Shown in pieces: positions 18,224 to 26,535 of a stretch of 64,000 nt of DNA (position 1 is its first letter; each line of letters starts with the position of its first letter). The stretch comes from Peribacillus simplex NBRC 15720 = DSM 1321 (GTDB lineage Bacteria; Bacillota; Bacilli; Bacillales; DSM-1321): contig NZ_CP017704.1 of assembly GCF_002243645.1 (NCBI RefSeq), forward strand, positions 4,544,001-4,608,000, read 5' to 3'. The notes beneath the pieces are model-generated. The model was not told where the DNA came from. It saw nothing but the letters and a program-made list of their open reading frames with translations, and searched no databases. The position numbers and the translations under genes are program-made.

Positions 18224-18385
18224 ATGTTCATCATCTGGTGGGCTGTAGCCATTTTTATATTTTTCATTGCCTTAGAATCTGGTGTTTCATTTTGGCTTAA
18301 TTCAGAAATAGAGGAAGAAATGTCTAAGCCCAAGGAAATGTTTGATATTATCCGGGATAAATTGCTGAGGAAGAGTGTTTCATGA
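18224..18385 (+). CDS. Small single-pass membrane protein, 53 aa, unknown
   Basis: The ATG at 18224 follows GAAGGAG at 10 bases. The product has one N-terminal membrane helix (MFIIWWAVAIFIFFIALES) and a charged C-terminal half with a helical EIEEEMSKPKEMFDIIRDKL region, presumably cytoplasmic. An out-of-frame ATG at 18217 is too close to the ribosome binding site. The gene converges on zwf and shares a hairpin terminator with it. No family recognised. Confidence 0.6.
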   Translation: MFIIWWAVAIFIFFIALESGVSFWLNSEIEEEMSKPKEMFDIIRDKLLRKSVS

Positions 18386-18392
18386 ATGAAAA

Positions 18393-18422
18393 AAGGGATG
18401 CAGATTCAAATCTGCATCCCTT
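18393..18422. terminator. Bidirectional terminator between 53-aa gene and zwf
   Basis: Perfect stem AAGGGATGCAGAT (18393-18405) / ATCTGCATCCCTT (18410-18422), with A-run upstream and T-rich sequence downstream. Confidence 0.85.
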
Positions 18423-18429
18423 CTTCATT

Positions 18430-19929
18430 TCAATCATCATTATTTTCGTTTTTCTTGACTTGCCACCAAATATGTCCATCTTCTGCAAGGAGTTCATCGG
18501 ATGCAAGTGGACCTGTGGATCCCGCTTCATAGTTAGGGAAAGACTCGTCTTTAGTGTTTTCCCAGGCATTAGAAATGGTATCGACGAACTTCCATGAGAG
18601 GGCAACCTCGTCCCAGTGCGTAAAGTTTGTAGCATCCCCGCGCATACTGTCAAACAATAGCTTTTCATATGCCTCGGGAGAATTGATGTGTTCGATCCCT
18701 TTGTTTGAGACGGTCAGCTTCATTGGCTTTGTATTGGATGTCGTCCCGGATTTCTTAACATTTAAGTACAGTGTTATACCTTCGTCAGGCTGGATATTGA
18801 TAACGAGAAGATTCGGGTTCAGCGTTTCTTCCGTTTTATAATACAGATTCATTGGGATATCTTTGAATTGAACAACGATATTCGTTGATTTGACATCCAT
18901 TCTCTTACCGGTACGGATATAAAAAGGAACACCTGCCCATCGGAAGTTATCAATCATCAATTTACCCGCAACATAGGTCTCTGTGTTGGATTCGGAATTT
19001 ACGTTATGTTCATTGCGGTAGGCCGGAAGTGTTTGATCATCTATCGTACCTTCACCATACTGGCCACGGACGAAGTATTGATTGACTTCTTCCACTTTCA
19101 TTGGTCGAAGTGAACGCAATGCCCGCACTTTTTCGCTTCGAATCTCTTCTGTCGTCAAAGCGATCGGGGGTTCCATGGCAAGCAAGGCCACCATTTGCAG
19201 CAGATGGTTTTGGACCATATCCCTTAGGGCACCGCTGGTTTCGTAATAACGGCCACGTTCTTCAACGCCAAGTGTTTCGCTTGAAGTTACCTGGATGTTA
19301 GATATATATCTGTTATTCCAAAGCGGCTCGAATAGGGCATTGGAAAAACGTATGACCTCAATATTTTGTACCATTTCTTTACCTAAATAATGATCGATAC
19401 GGTAGATTTCATCTTCGGCGAATGCAGTTCGAATCTGTTCATTCAATTTTTGTGCTGTTTCGAAACTGTGTCCAAATGGCTTTTCTATGACCAGGCGCTT
19501 ATATCCATTCGTGTCAGTTAGGCCTTGAGCTTTTATCTGTTCGGCAATCGTTCCGAAAAACTCAGGTGCCATCGCCAAATAGAAGATCCGGTTTCCTTCT
19601 AATTGATATTGTCCGTCTAATTTTTTGGCAATGTCTTTTAATTGCAGGTATGATTCCGAACTGGAGACGTCATGGGAGTGATAATGGAAATGGGAAATGA
19701 ATTCATCGACCCTTTCTTCCGCATGTCCGAACGTAAGTATCGAGTCCTTTACACTTGTTTGGAACTCCTCGTTCGTCAATGGCCTCCTTGCCACTCCAAC
19801 GACGGCGAACTTATTGATTTTCTCTTTTTGAAATAGTCGATATATGGAAGGAAACAATTTCCTTTTCGCTAAATCTCCGGTAGCACCAAAAATCATGATC
19901 AATGCTGTGGGTTTATTATTTTCTGTCAT
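18430..19929 (-). CDS. zwf: Glucose-6-phosphate dehydrogenase
   Basis: The 499-residue enzyme oxidises glucose 6-phosphate to 6-phosphogluconolactone with NADP+, the entry to the oxidative pentose phosphate pathway. The coenzyme motif GATGDLAKRKLFPS is at residues ~15-28, the substrate motif EKPFGHS near 170, and the active-site motif RIDHYLGKE (His base) near 200. Length is normal. A GAGG site stands ~8 bases before the ATG. It is transcribed alone and away from rnz, unlike gndA on the opposite strand. Confidence 0.96.
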   Translation of the reverse strand: MTENNKPTALIMIFGATGDLAKRKLFPSIYRLFQKEKINKFAVVGVARRPLTNEEFQTSVKDSILTFGHAEERVDEFISHFHYHSHDVSSSESYLQLKDIAKKLDGQYQLEGNRIFYLAMAPEFFGTIAEQIKAQGLTDTNGYKRLVIEKPFGHSFETAQKLNEQIRTAFAEDEIYRIDHYLGKEMVQNIEVIRFSNALFEPLWNNRYISNIQVTSSETLGVEERGRYYETSGALRDMVQNHLLQMVALLAMEPPIALTTEEIRSEKVRALRSLRPMKVEEVNQYFVRGQYGEGTIDDQTLPAYRNEHNVNSESNTETYVAGKLMIDNFRWAGVPFYIRTGKRMDVKSTNIVVQFKDIPMNLYYKTEETLNPNLLVINIQPDEGITLYLNVKKSGTTSNTKPMKLTVSNKGIEHINSPEAYEKLLFDSMRGDATNFTHWDEVALSWKFVDTISNAWENTKDESFPNYEAGSTGPLASDELLAEDGHIWWQVKKNENNDD

Positions 19930-20158
19930 GTTAAAACCTCAACTTTCCGTTAAATCTGTCTATAAAGTTGGAATTCCCCTATGTGTACCAATTTCTAATT
20001 TTACGTTTAGCTTTCCCTCAAAGCAATCAATTTGCGCATTTTTTCTCATATTTCATTAAAAGTTTAATTTGGGTTTTGGTTTTAATGGGTCATAAATGAA
20101 AGAGCACCTTGGTTATGCTATAGTTAAGTCATAAAGTATTTGCAACGGAGGTAGTATC

Positions 20159-21100
20159 GTGGATTTTGTTTTATTGGGTACAGGCGCTGGCGTTCCGGCT
20201 AAAGCGCGTAATGTGACATCAATCGCCCTTCAATTATTGGAAGAGCGAGGGACGGTTTGGTTATTCGATTGTGGGGAAGCAACACAGCATCAAATTTTAA
20301 AAACGGCGGTCAAACCGCGAAAGGTTGAAAAAATCTTCATCACCCATTTACATGGTGACCACATCTTCGGACTCCCTGGATTTTTAAGCAGCAGATCTTT
20401 TCAGGGCGGAGTGGAGAAATTGACCGTATATGGTCCACAAGGCATAGATGCATTTATTAAGACGAGCTTACAGGTGAGTGGAACTCATTTAAAATATCCC
20501 TTGGAAATCATCGAAATAGAGGAAGGCACAGTGTTTGAGGACGAACAATTCACAGTGACGGCCATGTCGCTTGATCATGGCATTTACAGCATCGGTTACC
20601 GGATTGTGGAAAAAGATCGTCCGGGAAGCTTACTGGTTGACCGGCTGCGGTCCGAAGGTGTGAAGCCGGGGCCGCTTTTTAAAGCATTGAAAAATGGGCA
20701 AACAGTCTGTCTCGACGATGGCCGTGTCTTAAATGGGAAGGACTACCTCAGTGCTCCGCAAAAAGGCCGGATCATCACAATTCTTGGTGATACAAGAATG
20801 TGCAGCAATGCTCTCATTCTCGCGGAATCGGCGGATTACCTTGTTCATGAAGCTACTTTTTCGGCGGAAGAATCTGAATTGGCTTCAGCCTATTATCATT
20901 CGACCACCGTTCAGGCTGCAGAAACGGCTTTGAACGCGGGAGCCAAGCATCTAATCCTTACCCATATCAGCTCACGGTATACTCCGGAGGATGCTGAGAG
21001 GTTAAGAAAGGAAAGCGAAGCGATCTTTTCAAACACGATAATGGGTGAAGATCTAATGGCAATTAAAGTTCCTTTATATTCAGAGGAATCGGGCAGCTGA
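20159..21100 (+). CDS. rnz: Ribonuclease Z
   Basis: tRNA 3'-end endonuclease of the metallo-beta-lactamase fold, 313 residues. The zinc motif reads [14 protein letters not shown]; later ligands sit in MSLDHG, GDTRMCS (phosphate/metal loop) and LTHISSRY. It acts on tRNA precursors lacking encoded CCA. The start is GTG with GGAGGT 6 bases upstream, giving [11 protein letters not shown]. Divergent from zwf. Confidence 0.95.
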   Translation: MDFVLLGTGAGVPAKARNVTSIALQLLEERGTVWLFDCGEATQHQILKTAVKPRKVEKIFITHLHGDHIFGLPGFLSSRSFQGGVEKLTVYGPQGIDAFIKTSLQVSGTHLKYPLEIIEIEEGTVFEDEQFTVTAMSLDHGIYSIGYRIVEKDRPGSLLVDRLRSEGVKPGPLFKALKNGQTVCLDDGRVLNGKDYLSAPQKGRIITILGDTRMCSNALILAESADYLVHEATFSAEESELASAYYHSTTVQAAETALNAGAKHLILTHISSRYTPEDAERLRKESEAIFSNTIMGEDLMAIKVPLYSEESGS

Positions 21101-21164
21101 AATCAAAGCCGATGTTTGATATAATTAATCAATTGTTTCATTGGAGACTTAAAGGAGTGTAAAT

Positions 21165-21983
21165 ATGACTGATAATAGCGACCTACATACTAAAGCAATG
21201 GATTTTCTCTTAAAAACTAGCCGGACTTTTTTCATTCCAATCAGCTATCTTCCAAAGGGATTACAAGAGGCCATTGGAGCTGCATACCTTTGCATGCGAG
21301 CCATCGATGAAATCGAGGATCACCCAGGTCTTCCTGCAGATAATAAGGTTTCCCTGTTACAAGCTCTTAGTGAGATGCTTGATGCGGATTACAGGGAAGA
21401 AGATCTTCAATCGTTATTTGAACCATATAAGGATGATCTGCCCGAAGTGACCCTGCTTCTTTCGGATTGGATTGAATTTTGTCCTCCCGGTGCAAAAGCC
21501 AAAGTCTTGGAGTCGACAAAGGAAATGGCTGAAGGCATGGCAAAATGGGTTACTAAGGACTGGCAAATCCATAATAAAGAAGAGCTCGATGATTACACAT
21601 ATTATGTTGCAGGTTTAGTGGGAGTCATGCTGTCTGATATGTGGAACTGGTACGATGGAACCGAAACGGACCGTGAACTTGCCATTGCATTTGGCCGTGG
21701 TCTTCAAACGGTCAATATCCTGCGTAACCGTGAGGAAGATGCAGAACGCGGTGTAAACTTTTATCCGGATGGCTGGGGTTTCGACGAGATGCTTGCCCAT
21801 ACGGAACATAATCTTGCATTAGCCGATGCATACATTGGAGAGATTGAAACGAGAGAGATCATCCACTTCTGTAAAATACCCTTGGAATTGGCAAAAGCCA
21901 CATTGAAAGCCCTAAAAGAAGGCAAAGAAAAAATCGATCGTACTACAGTTACCGAAATTGTCAGCCAGGTTGTCGAACACTAA
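21165..21983 (+). CDS. Squalene/phytoene synthase family protein, second Asp motif altered
   Basis: A 272-residue all-helical trans-isoprenyl diphosphate synthase fold. The first aspartate-rich motif is intact (D48-E-I-E-D52, in CMRAIDEIEDH). The second, normally RDxxED, reads NILRNREEDAERG, with Asn188 at the first aspartate and D192 kept. Condensing enzymes use both motifs to bind diphosphate-Mg2+. Loss of one Asp leaves open a true synthase, a prenyl phosphatase such as B. subtilis YisP, or reduced activity. No carotenoid or hopanoid genes are adjacent. Start ATG after AAAGGAG; a terminator follows. Confidence 0.85.
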   Translation: MTDNSDLHTKAMDFLLKTSRTFFIPISYLPKGLQEAIGAAYLCMRAIDEIEDHPGLPADNKVSLLQALSEMLDADYREEDLQSLFEPYKDDLPEVTLLLSDWIEFCPPGAKAKVLESTKEMAEGMAKWVTKDWQIHNKEELDDYTYYVAGLVGVMLSDMWNWYDGTETDRELAIAFGRGLQTVNILRNREEDAERGVNFYPDGWGFDEMLAHTEHNLALADAYIGEIETREIIHFCKIPLELAKATLKALKEGKEKIDRTTVTEIVSQVVEH

Positions 21984-21991
21984 TTTTTCAT

Positions 21992-22032
21992 AAAGCTGCT
22001 GTGAAACCATACCTTTCACAGCAGCTTTTTTC
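21992..22032 (+). terminator. Terminator after squalene-synthase-like gene
   Basis: Perfect 15-bp stem AAAGCTGCTGTGAAA / TTTCACAGCAGCTTT (21992-22028) followed by T's. Confidence 0.9.
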
Positions 22033-22080
22033 ATTTTTTACATTCAGAACTCAAAAAATTCTAAAAAGTTAAAAAATATA

Positions 22081-22110
22081 TTGGAATAATTGGGACTAAA
22101 CGATTATAAT
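22081..22110 (+). promoter_or_regulatory. Predicted sigma-A promoter of the TrpXYZ-type operon
   Basis: TTGGAA (22081-22086), 18-base spacer, TATAAT (22105-22110), 77 bases before the first start codon. No T-box, TRAP repeat or other known amino-acid sensor is visible in the leader. Confidence 0.55.
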
Positions 22111-22186
22111 TTAGGAAATAAAAGCGAAAAAGTTGACGTCGCTAGAAAAAACCTAATCTTAAATAAGAAAAAAGCGGGGGGAAAAT

Positions 22187-23182
22187 ATGAAAAAGAAATT
22201 ATATTCAACTGCAGCTATGACATTGGTCGCAGGGTTATTATTGGCTGGGTGTGGAAATGACAAGGAAAAAGATGCGGCAAAGGATGACAGCAAAAAGGAT
22301 ACCTTCAACATTGGGGTAACACAAATCGTTCAGCATGATTCGCTGGATCAGGCTTATGAAGGATTCCAGGCGGCATTGAAGGACAGTGACATCAATGCCA
22401 AATATGATCTTCAAATTGCACAGGGTGACCAAAATAACAGTCAAACGATCGCCAATAACTTTGTTGGGGATAAAGTGGATTTAATCTTTGCCAATTCTAC
22501 TCCTAGTGCTCTTAGCGCTTTGAATGCGACAAAGGATATACCAATCGTTTTTACATCGGTTACCGATCCTGTAGCGGCGGAGCTCGTTACATCTTTGGAT
22601 AAGCCAGGCGGAAATGTGACGGGTACGACGGATTCCCATCCTGAAGCCATTGCCAAATCAATGAAATTCCTAGCTGAAGAACTTGGCGCCAAGACAATTG
22701 GGACCGTTTATAATACAGGGGAGCAAAATTCCGTCGTCCAAATAAAAAATGTGAAAGCGGAAGCGAAAAAAGCGGGATTGAAAGTCGTGGAAGCATCCGT
22801 CTCCACTTCAGCCGAGGTTAAACAGGCAACGGAATCATTAATCGGAAAAGCCGATGCTTTCTATATCATTACTGATAATACCGTTGTCTCCGCACTGGAA
22901 TCGGTCATTTCGGTGGCAAATGATAAAGATATTCCATTGTTTGTTGGTGAGCTTGATTCCGTGAATGCTGGTGGTTTTGCAGCCTATGGCTTCAGTTACT
23001 ATGATATTGGTTATGAAGCGGGGCAAAAAGCGGTTGAAATCCTGAAGGATGGCAAAAAGCCTGGAGATATCCCGGTTCAATATCCACAAAAACTGAAATT
23101 GGTCATCAATGAAAAAGCAGCAAAAGATATGGGTGTTGAAATAAAAGAAGAATGGAAAGCAGATGCTGAGTTTGTAAAATAA
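22187..23182 (+). CDS. ABC transporter substrate-binding lipoprotein (TrpX/ABC_sub_bind family)
   Basis: The 331-residue exported solute receptor has a lipobox ending LLAGC (lipidated Cys22). The mature part has the two-lobed periplasmic-binding-protein fold of the ABC_sub_bind family (FNIGVTQIVQHDSLDQAYEG, FTSVTDPVAAELV, GTTDSHP, YGFSYYDIGYEAGQ). Related streptococcal systems are called TrpXYZ and suspected to move tryptophan; the real substrate here is unknown. First gene of a three-gene operon with permease and ATPase. Confidence 0.85.
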   Translation: MKKKLYSTAAMTLVAGLLLAGCGNDKEKDAAKDDSKKDTFNIGVTQIVQHDSLDQAYEGFQAALKDSDINAKYDLQIAQGDQNNSQTIANNFVGDKVDLIFANSTPSALSALNATKDIPIVFTSVTDPVAAELVTSLDKPGGNVTGTTDSHPEAIAKSMKFLAEELGAKTIGTVYNTGEQNSVVQIKNVKAEAKKAGLKVVEASVSTSAEVKQATESLIGKADAFYIITDNTVVSALESVISVANDKDIPLFVGELDSVNAGGFAAYGFSYYDIGYEAGQKAVEILKDGKKPGDIPVQYPQKLKLVINEKAAKDMGVEIKEEWKADAEFVK

Positions 23183-23214
23183 ACTCTGCTTTTGTTCGGG
23201 GAAGGAAGAAAAAA

Positions 23215-24246
23215 ATGTTCTCAGCCTTATTCAACTCTTTTGAGTCGGGAATGATTTATGCGATCATGGCACTTGGTGTCTATTTAACATTCAGGATTCT
23301 CGACTTCCCGGATATGACAGTGGAAGGCAGTTTTGTGACAGGGGCGTCTGTTGCTGCCATTATGATCGTTAACGGTTTCTCGCCGATCGTTGCCACGTTA
23401 AGTGCAATGGTGGCTGGGTTCATCGCTGGGACGATAACGGGGTTCCTGCATACGAAAGGGAAAATCAATCCTCTTTTGGCAGGTATCTTAATGATGATCG
23501 CGCTCTACTCAATCAATTTGAGGATCATGGGTGCATCCAACATTCCGTTGCTTTCTCAAACAACCATTATCACGAATATCCAGGATGCCTGGGCTGCCAC
23601 CGGGCTGGACAATTTGTTGAATGGTCTTTTATCATTCGTGGGTCTCGGTGACAGCCTTCCAAAAACGTGGGCAATATTAATCGTTATGCTGATTGTGGCT
23701 GTAGTCATCCAAGCTGGAATGTCAGCTTTTTTAAAAACGGAAATTGGTCTTGCTTTACGGGCGACTGGTGATAATGAAGCTATGGTCAAGAGTTTTTCCG
23801 CCCATACCGGCAACATGAAGATCCTGGGACTTGCAATCGGAAATGCACTAGTGGCTTTCTCGGGATCCTTGGTTGCCCAATATAACGGTTTTAGTGATAT
23901 AGGCATGGGGATTGGAATCATCGTAATCGGATTGGCATCCGTCATTATCGGTGAGGCTTTATTTGGTGCAAAAACGATTGCTCGTGCGACGCTTGCGGTT
24001 ATTGGAGGGGCGATCATTTACCGAATCGTCGTAACTTTGGCGCTTCGCGTAGAATTTCTTGAAACAGGTGATGTTAAATTAATTACGGCACTTATTGTGG
24101 TCGGGGCACTTGTCATTCCTAAAATTTCCGATAAACAAAAGGAAAAAGGCCGGAAGAAAAGGCGGCTTAAAGAAATACAGATGCGTCATGATGGGACTTT
24201 ATCGAAAGGGGGGGAAGAATATGCTTCGATTAAATCAGATTTATAA
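23215..24246 (+). CDS. ABC transporter permease (TrpY-like, branched-chain permease superfamily)
   Basis: The 343-residue permease has 8-9 hydrophobic segments and the BPD_transp_2 signature (LDFPDMTVEGSFVTGASVAA near the N-terminus, LALRATGDNEAMVKSF in the cytoplasmic coupling loop). It ends in a strongly basic tail (KQKEKGRKKRRLKEIQMRHDG). GGGGAAGGAAG precedes the ATG. The last 26 bases overlap the ATPase gene in another frame. Confidence 0.88.
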   Translation: MFSALFNSFESGMIYAIMALGVYLTFRILDFPDMTVEGSFVTGASVAAIMIVNGFSPIVATLSAMVAGFIAGTITGFLHTKGKINPLLAGILMMIALYSINLRIMGASNIPLLSQTTIITNIQDAWAATGLDNLLNGLLSFVGLGDSLPKTWAILIVMLIVAVVIQAGMSAFLKTEIGLALRATGDNEAMVKSFSAHTGNMKILGLAIGNALVAFSGSLVAQYNGFSDIGMGIGIIVIGLASVIIGEALFGAKTIARATLAVIGGAIIYRIVVTLALRVEFLETGDVKLITALIVVGALVIPKISDKQKEKGRKKRRLKEIQMRHDGTLSKGGEEYASIKSDL

Positions 24247-25015
24247 GGTCTTCAATGAGGGAACACCAGATGAAAAGCTAGCCCTTGGAAATCTGGAACT
24301 GCAGATGACAAAAGGTGAATTCGTAACAGTCATCGGAAGTAATGGAGCAGGTAAATCGACGTTGATGAATATGATTTCCGGTAAGATTCTCCCTGATGCC
24401 GGTGAAGTCATCATTGATGGTGAAAACGTATCGGCAATTGAAGAACATGCCCGTGCTAAAATGATTGGCCGCGTTTTTCAGGATCCCATGCTAGGTACGG
24501 CACCACATATGACGATTGAAGAAAATATGGCGATTGCCTATGGCAGAACCAATAGAAGAGGGTTAGGCTTTGGGGTGACAAAAAAACGGAAAGAACTTTT
24601 TAAAGAATGTTTGGGTACCCTTCATTTAGGCTTGGAAAACCGGATGACTGCAAAAGTGGGATTATTATCAGGAGGGGAGCGCCAGGCACTATCATTGCTG
24701 ATGGCGACCTTCACCGACCCTAAAATCCTGCTTCTTGATGAACATACAGCAGCACTTGATCCTTCACGGGCAGAGCTCGTTACAAATCTGACGAAGGAAA
24801 TCGTCGAAAAGAACCAGTTAACGACTTTGATGGTGACTCATAATATGCAGCAGGCAATCGATCTTGGAAATTCCTTGATCATGATGGATAAGGGACAGAT
24901 CATTTTTGAAGCTAGAGGCGCTGAAAAGCAGAAGCTAACCGTTGAAAAGCTGCTTAACGAATTCCAGCGCATCAAAGGCGAAAAAATGCTCAATGACCGT
25001 TCAGTGTTGATTTAA
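24221..25015 (+). CDS. ABC transporter ATP-binding protein (TrpZ-like)
   Basis: The 264-residue ATPase has Walker A GSNGAGKST, signature LSGGERQ (followed by ALSLLMAT, typical of this subgroup), Walker B LLLDEHTAALDP and switch VTHNMQQA. An open frame extends upstream to 24095, but ATG 24221 has a GGGGGGGAAG site at proper distance and starts with the usual strand-forming MLRLNQIYKVFN. It overlaps the permease end by 26 bases. A strong terminator closes the operon. Confidence 0.9.
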   Translation: MLRLNQIYKVFNEGTPDEKLALGNLELQMTKGEFVTVIGSNGAGKSTLMNMISGKILPDAGEVIIDGENVSAIEEHARAKMIGRVFQDPMLGTAPHMTIEENMAIAYGRTNRRGLGFGVTKKRKELFKECLGTLHLGLENRMTAKVGLLSGGERQALSLLMATFTDPKILLLDEHTAALDPSRAELVTNLTKEIVEKNQLTTLMVTHNMQQAIDLGNSLIMMDKGQIIFEARGAEKQKLTVEKLLNEFQRIKGEKMLNDRSVLI

Positions 25016-25022
25016 GATGATG

Positions 25023-25071
25023 AAAAGGCCCGACCCAGTGAGATTAATCTTGGGTCAGGGCCTTTTTATTT
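25023..25071 (+). terminator. Terminator of the TrpXYZ-type operon
   Basis: Stem AAAAGGCCC-GACCCA / TGGGTC-A-GGGCCTTTTT (25023-25068) followed by T-rich sequence. Confidence 0.85.
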
Positions 25072-25164
25072 TGGGGTAATTAATCAGGTCAGTTTCTATT
25101 ACTGAAGAAATGCTTGGCATAAGAAAAATGGCTATCGTGGGGTGATCTTGAACGATCTTGAATG

Positions 25165-25716
25165 TTAATCGCTGTCGGCTGTGCTCCATGATGAACTATC
25201 GTTCTTTTTGTTTCCAAAAATCATTTTTATGAATGGCCTTTTCTTCGTCTTTTTAGTGGCAGCAGCTTCTTCAGCCGCGAGGAAATAATCAAATGGCTGA
25301 CCTATTGGTGTTTCTAACGCTTCGATACGGGCTTCGAGCTTCTTAACGAGTTTGTGCATTTCTTCCATTTCACTTCTGTGCTGTAAAATCTGATAGGATA
25401 CAACATCGTCCGCTTTTGTTTTCAGTCCATTTTCAAGCCTGATGACCCGTTCAAGCAGTTGATCATGTTCTTTATTCGGTTCGGAGTGTTTTTGGATGGT
25501 TGCTTTTCTAATCTTTTTCTCTGAGATGCTGACCTTTTGGAGAATGATGCCCTCGTTCAGCTGATCTTGGATTTTTCTCAATAATGCAATGTCTTCATCC
25601 GAAAACTGGTAGTGGCCAAGTTGATTCCGTTCTACTTCCATGTTCAATTGGGTGACCCAGCGTTGAATCGTACTATGGGAAACATTCAGTAACCGGGCAA
25701 CTGCACTTGTATTCAT
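25165..25716 (-). CDS. racA: Chromosome-anchoring protein RacA
   Basis: The 183-residue sporulation protein ties the origin region to the cell pole in the axial filament. The N-terminal MerR-like helix-turn-helix (MNTSAVARLLNVSHSTIQRW, then NQLGHYQFSDEDI) matches RacA. A central coiled coil at about 85-150 (LLERVIRLENGLK, MEEMHKLVKKLEARIEALE) and a basic C-terminal tail follow. The frame is open 21 codons upstream, but ATG 25716 follows AAGGGGGAA. A sigma-H-type promoter lies ~24 bases before the start. In B. subtilis racA (ywkC) sits at a different locus. Confidence 0.85.
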   Translation of the reverse strand: MNTSAVARLLNVSHSTIQRWVTQLNMEVERNQLGHYQFSDEDIALLRKIQDQLNEGIILQKVSISEKKIRKATIQKHSEPNKEHDQLLERVIRLENGLKTKADDVVSYQILQHRSEMEEMHKLVKKLEARIEALETPIGQPFDYFLAAEEAAATKKTKKRPFIKMIFGNKKNDSSSWSTADSD

Positions 25717-25739
25717 CGAGATTCCCCCTTTTGGTTGTT

Positions 25740-25768
25740 GAATTCGAGAAGTATGAGGGAATTCCTTT
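25740..25768 (-). promoter_or_regulatory. Sigma-H-type promoter of racA
   Basis: On the minus strand AAAGGAATT (25768-25760), 11-base spacer, CTCGAATTC (25748-25740) fits the sigma-H pattern RnAGGAwww-N11-12-RnnGAATww with one mismatch. It is 24 bases upstream of the racA ATG, fitting racA's known expression at the onset of sporulation. Confidence 0.6.
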
Positions 25769-25821
25769 ACAGATGACAAAACATGTATTCATTCGGCAAA
25801 GAAAGTGGAATTCTTACGTAA

Positions 25822-25874
25822 TTTGCAAAAAGCGGCTCCAAGGTGGAATTACCCTTGGAGCCGCTTTTTGCAAA
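25822..25874. other. Perfect 22-bp inverted repeat between divergent genes
   Basis: TTTGCAAAAAGCGGCTCCAA plus GG (25822-25843) and its exact complement (25853-25874) around a 9-base loop. It has internal A5/T5 runs like a strong bidirectional terminator, yet it lies upstream of both flanking genes (racA leftward, the VOC gene rightward), so it ends no visible gene. Confidence 0.75.
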
Positions 25875-26000
25875 TGGTGAGCGTTGTTAGGAACTTTAAG
25901 AAGCATTTGTGATGATGTGCCTGATGGTCAATCAAGCTAAAAAGGGAAAAGTGATCCAGATGTCGAATTACCCTTAAAACATGGAAAAAGGAGGACTAGT

Positions 26001-26432
26001 ATGAACAGGATCAACATTATAACTTTAGGTGTCAGGGATATTACTGAATCATTAAGGTTTTACCGGGACGGGTTGGGATTCCATACATCGATTAAAGAGG
26101 ACGAACCCGCAATCGTTTTTTTTAATAATGCCGGAACGAAACTTGCTTTGTATCCTTTAGAGGAGCTAGCAAAAGACATCAATCAGAAAGAACCGCCTAA
26201 GAAAAATGGTTTCCCGGGTCTTACGCTCGCTTATAATGCTAAATCAATTGAAGAAGTGGATGATGTGATCAACAAGGCTGAAAAGGCTGGGGGAACAATC
26301 GAGAAATCTCCTCAGGATGTTTTTTGGGGAGGATACAGCGGATATTTTTCAGACCCCGATGGTTACTATTGGGAGGTTGCGTATTCAAAGGATTGGAGTT
26401 TTGATGAAAATGATATGCTGATTATAAAGTAA
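26001..26432 (+). CDS. Glyoxalase/bleomycin-resistance (VOC) family protein
   Basis: The 143-residue vicinal-oxygen-chelate fold protein has two beta-alpha-beta-beta-beta modules (IITLGVRDITESLRFYRDGLG; LTLAYNAKSIEEVDDVINKAE) and the family's C-terminal motif FSDPDGYYWEVAYSKDW. The expected metal-ligand His at the start of strand 1 is absent (NIITLGV), so metal binding is uncertain. It corresponds by position to B. subtilis yqjT. AAGGAGG precedes the ATG. Substrate unknown. Confidence 0.8.
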   Translation: MNRINIITLGVRDITESLRFYRDGLGFHTSIKEDEPAIVFFNNAGTKLALYPLEELAKDINQKEPPKKNGFPGLTLAYNAKSIEEVDDVINKAEKAGGTIEKSPQDVFWGGYSGYFSDPDGYYWEVAYSKDWSFDENDMLIIK

Positions 26433-26483
26433 CGCTCACACCGGAAGGATTACCCCTTAGAAAAAGTCCGGATCATAAAAAGG

Positions 26484-26527
26484 GCTGTTGCTTGGCCACG
26501 GCCGTACGGGAGTGGCCAAGCAACAGC
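26484..26527. terminator. Terminator between VOC gene and proI
   Basis: Perfect 16-bp stem GCTGTTGCTTGGCCAC / GTGGCCAAGCAACAGC (26484-26499, 26512-26527). The A-run on the left becomes a T-run on the minus strand, so it mainly serves proI. Confidence 0.85.
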
Positions 26528-26535
26528 ATGCGCTC

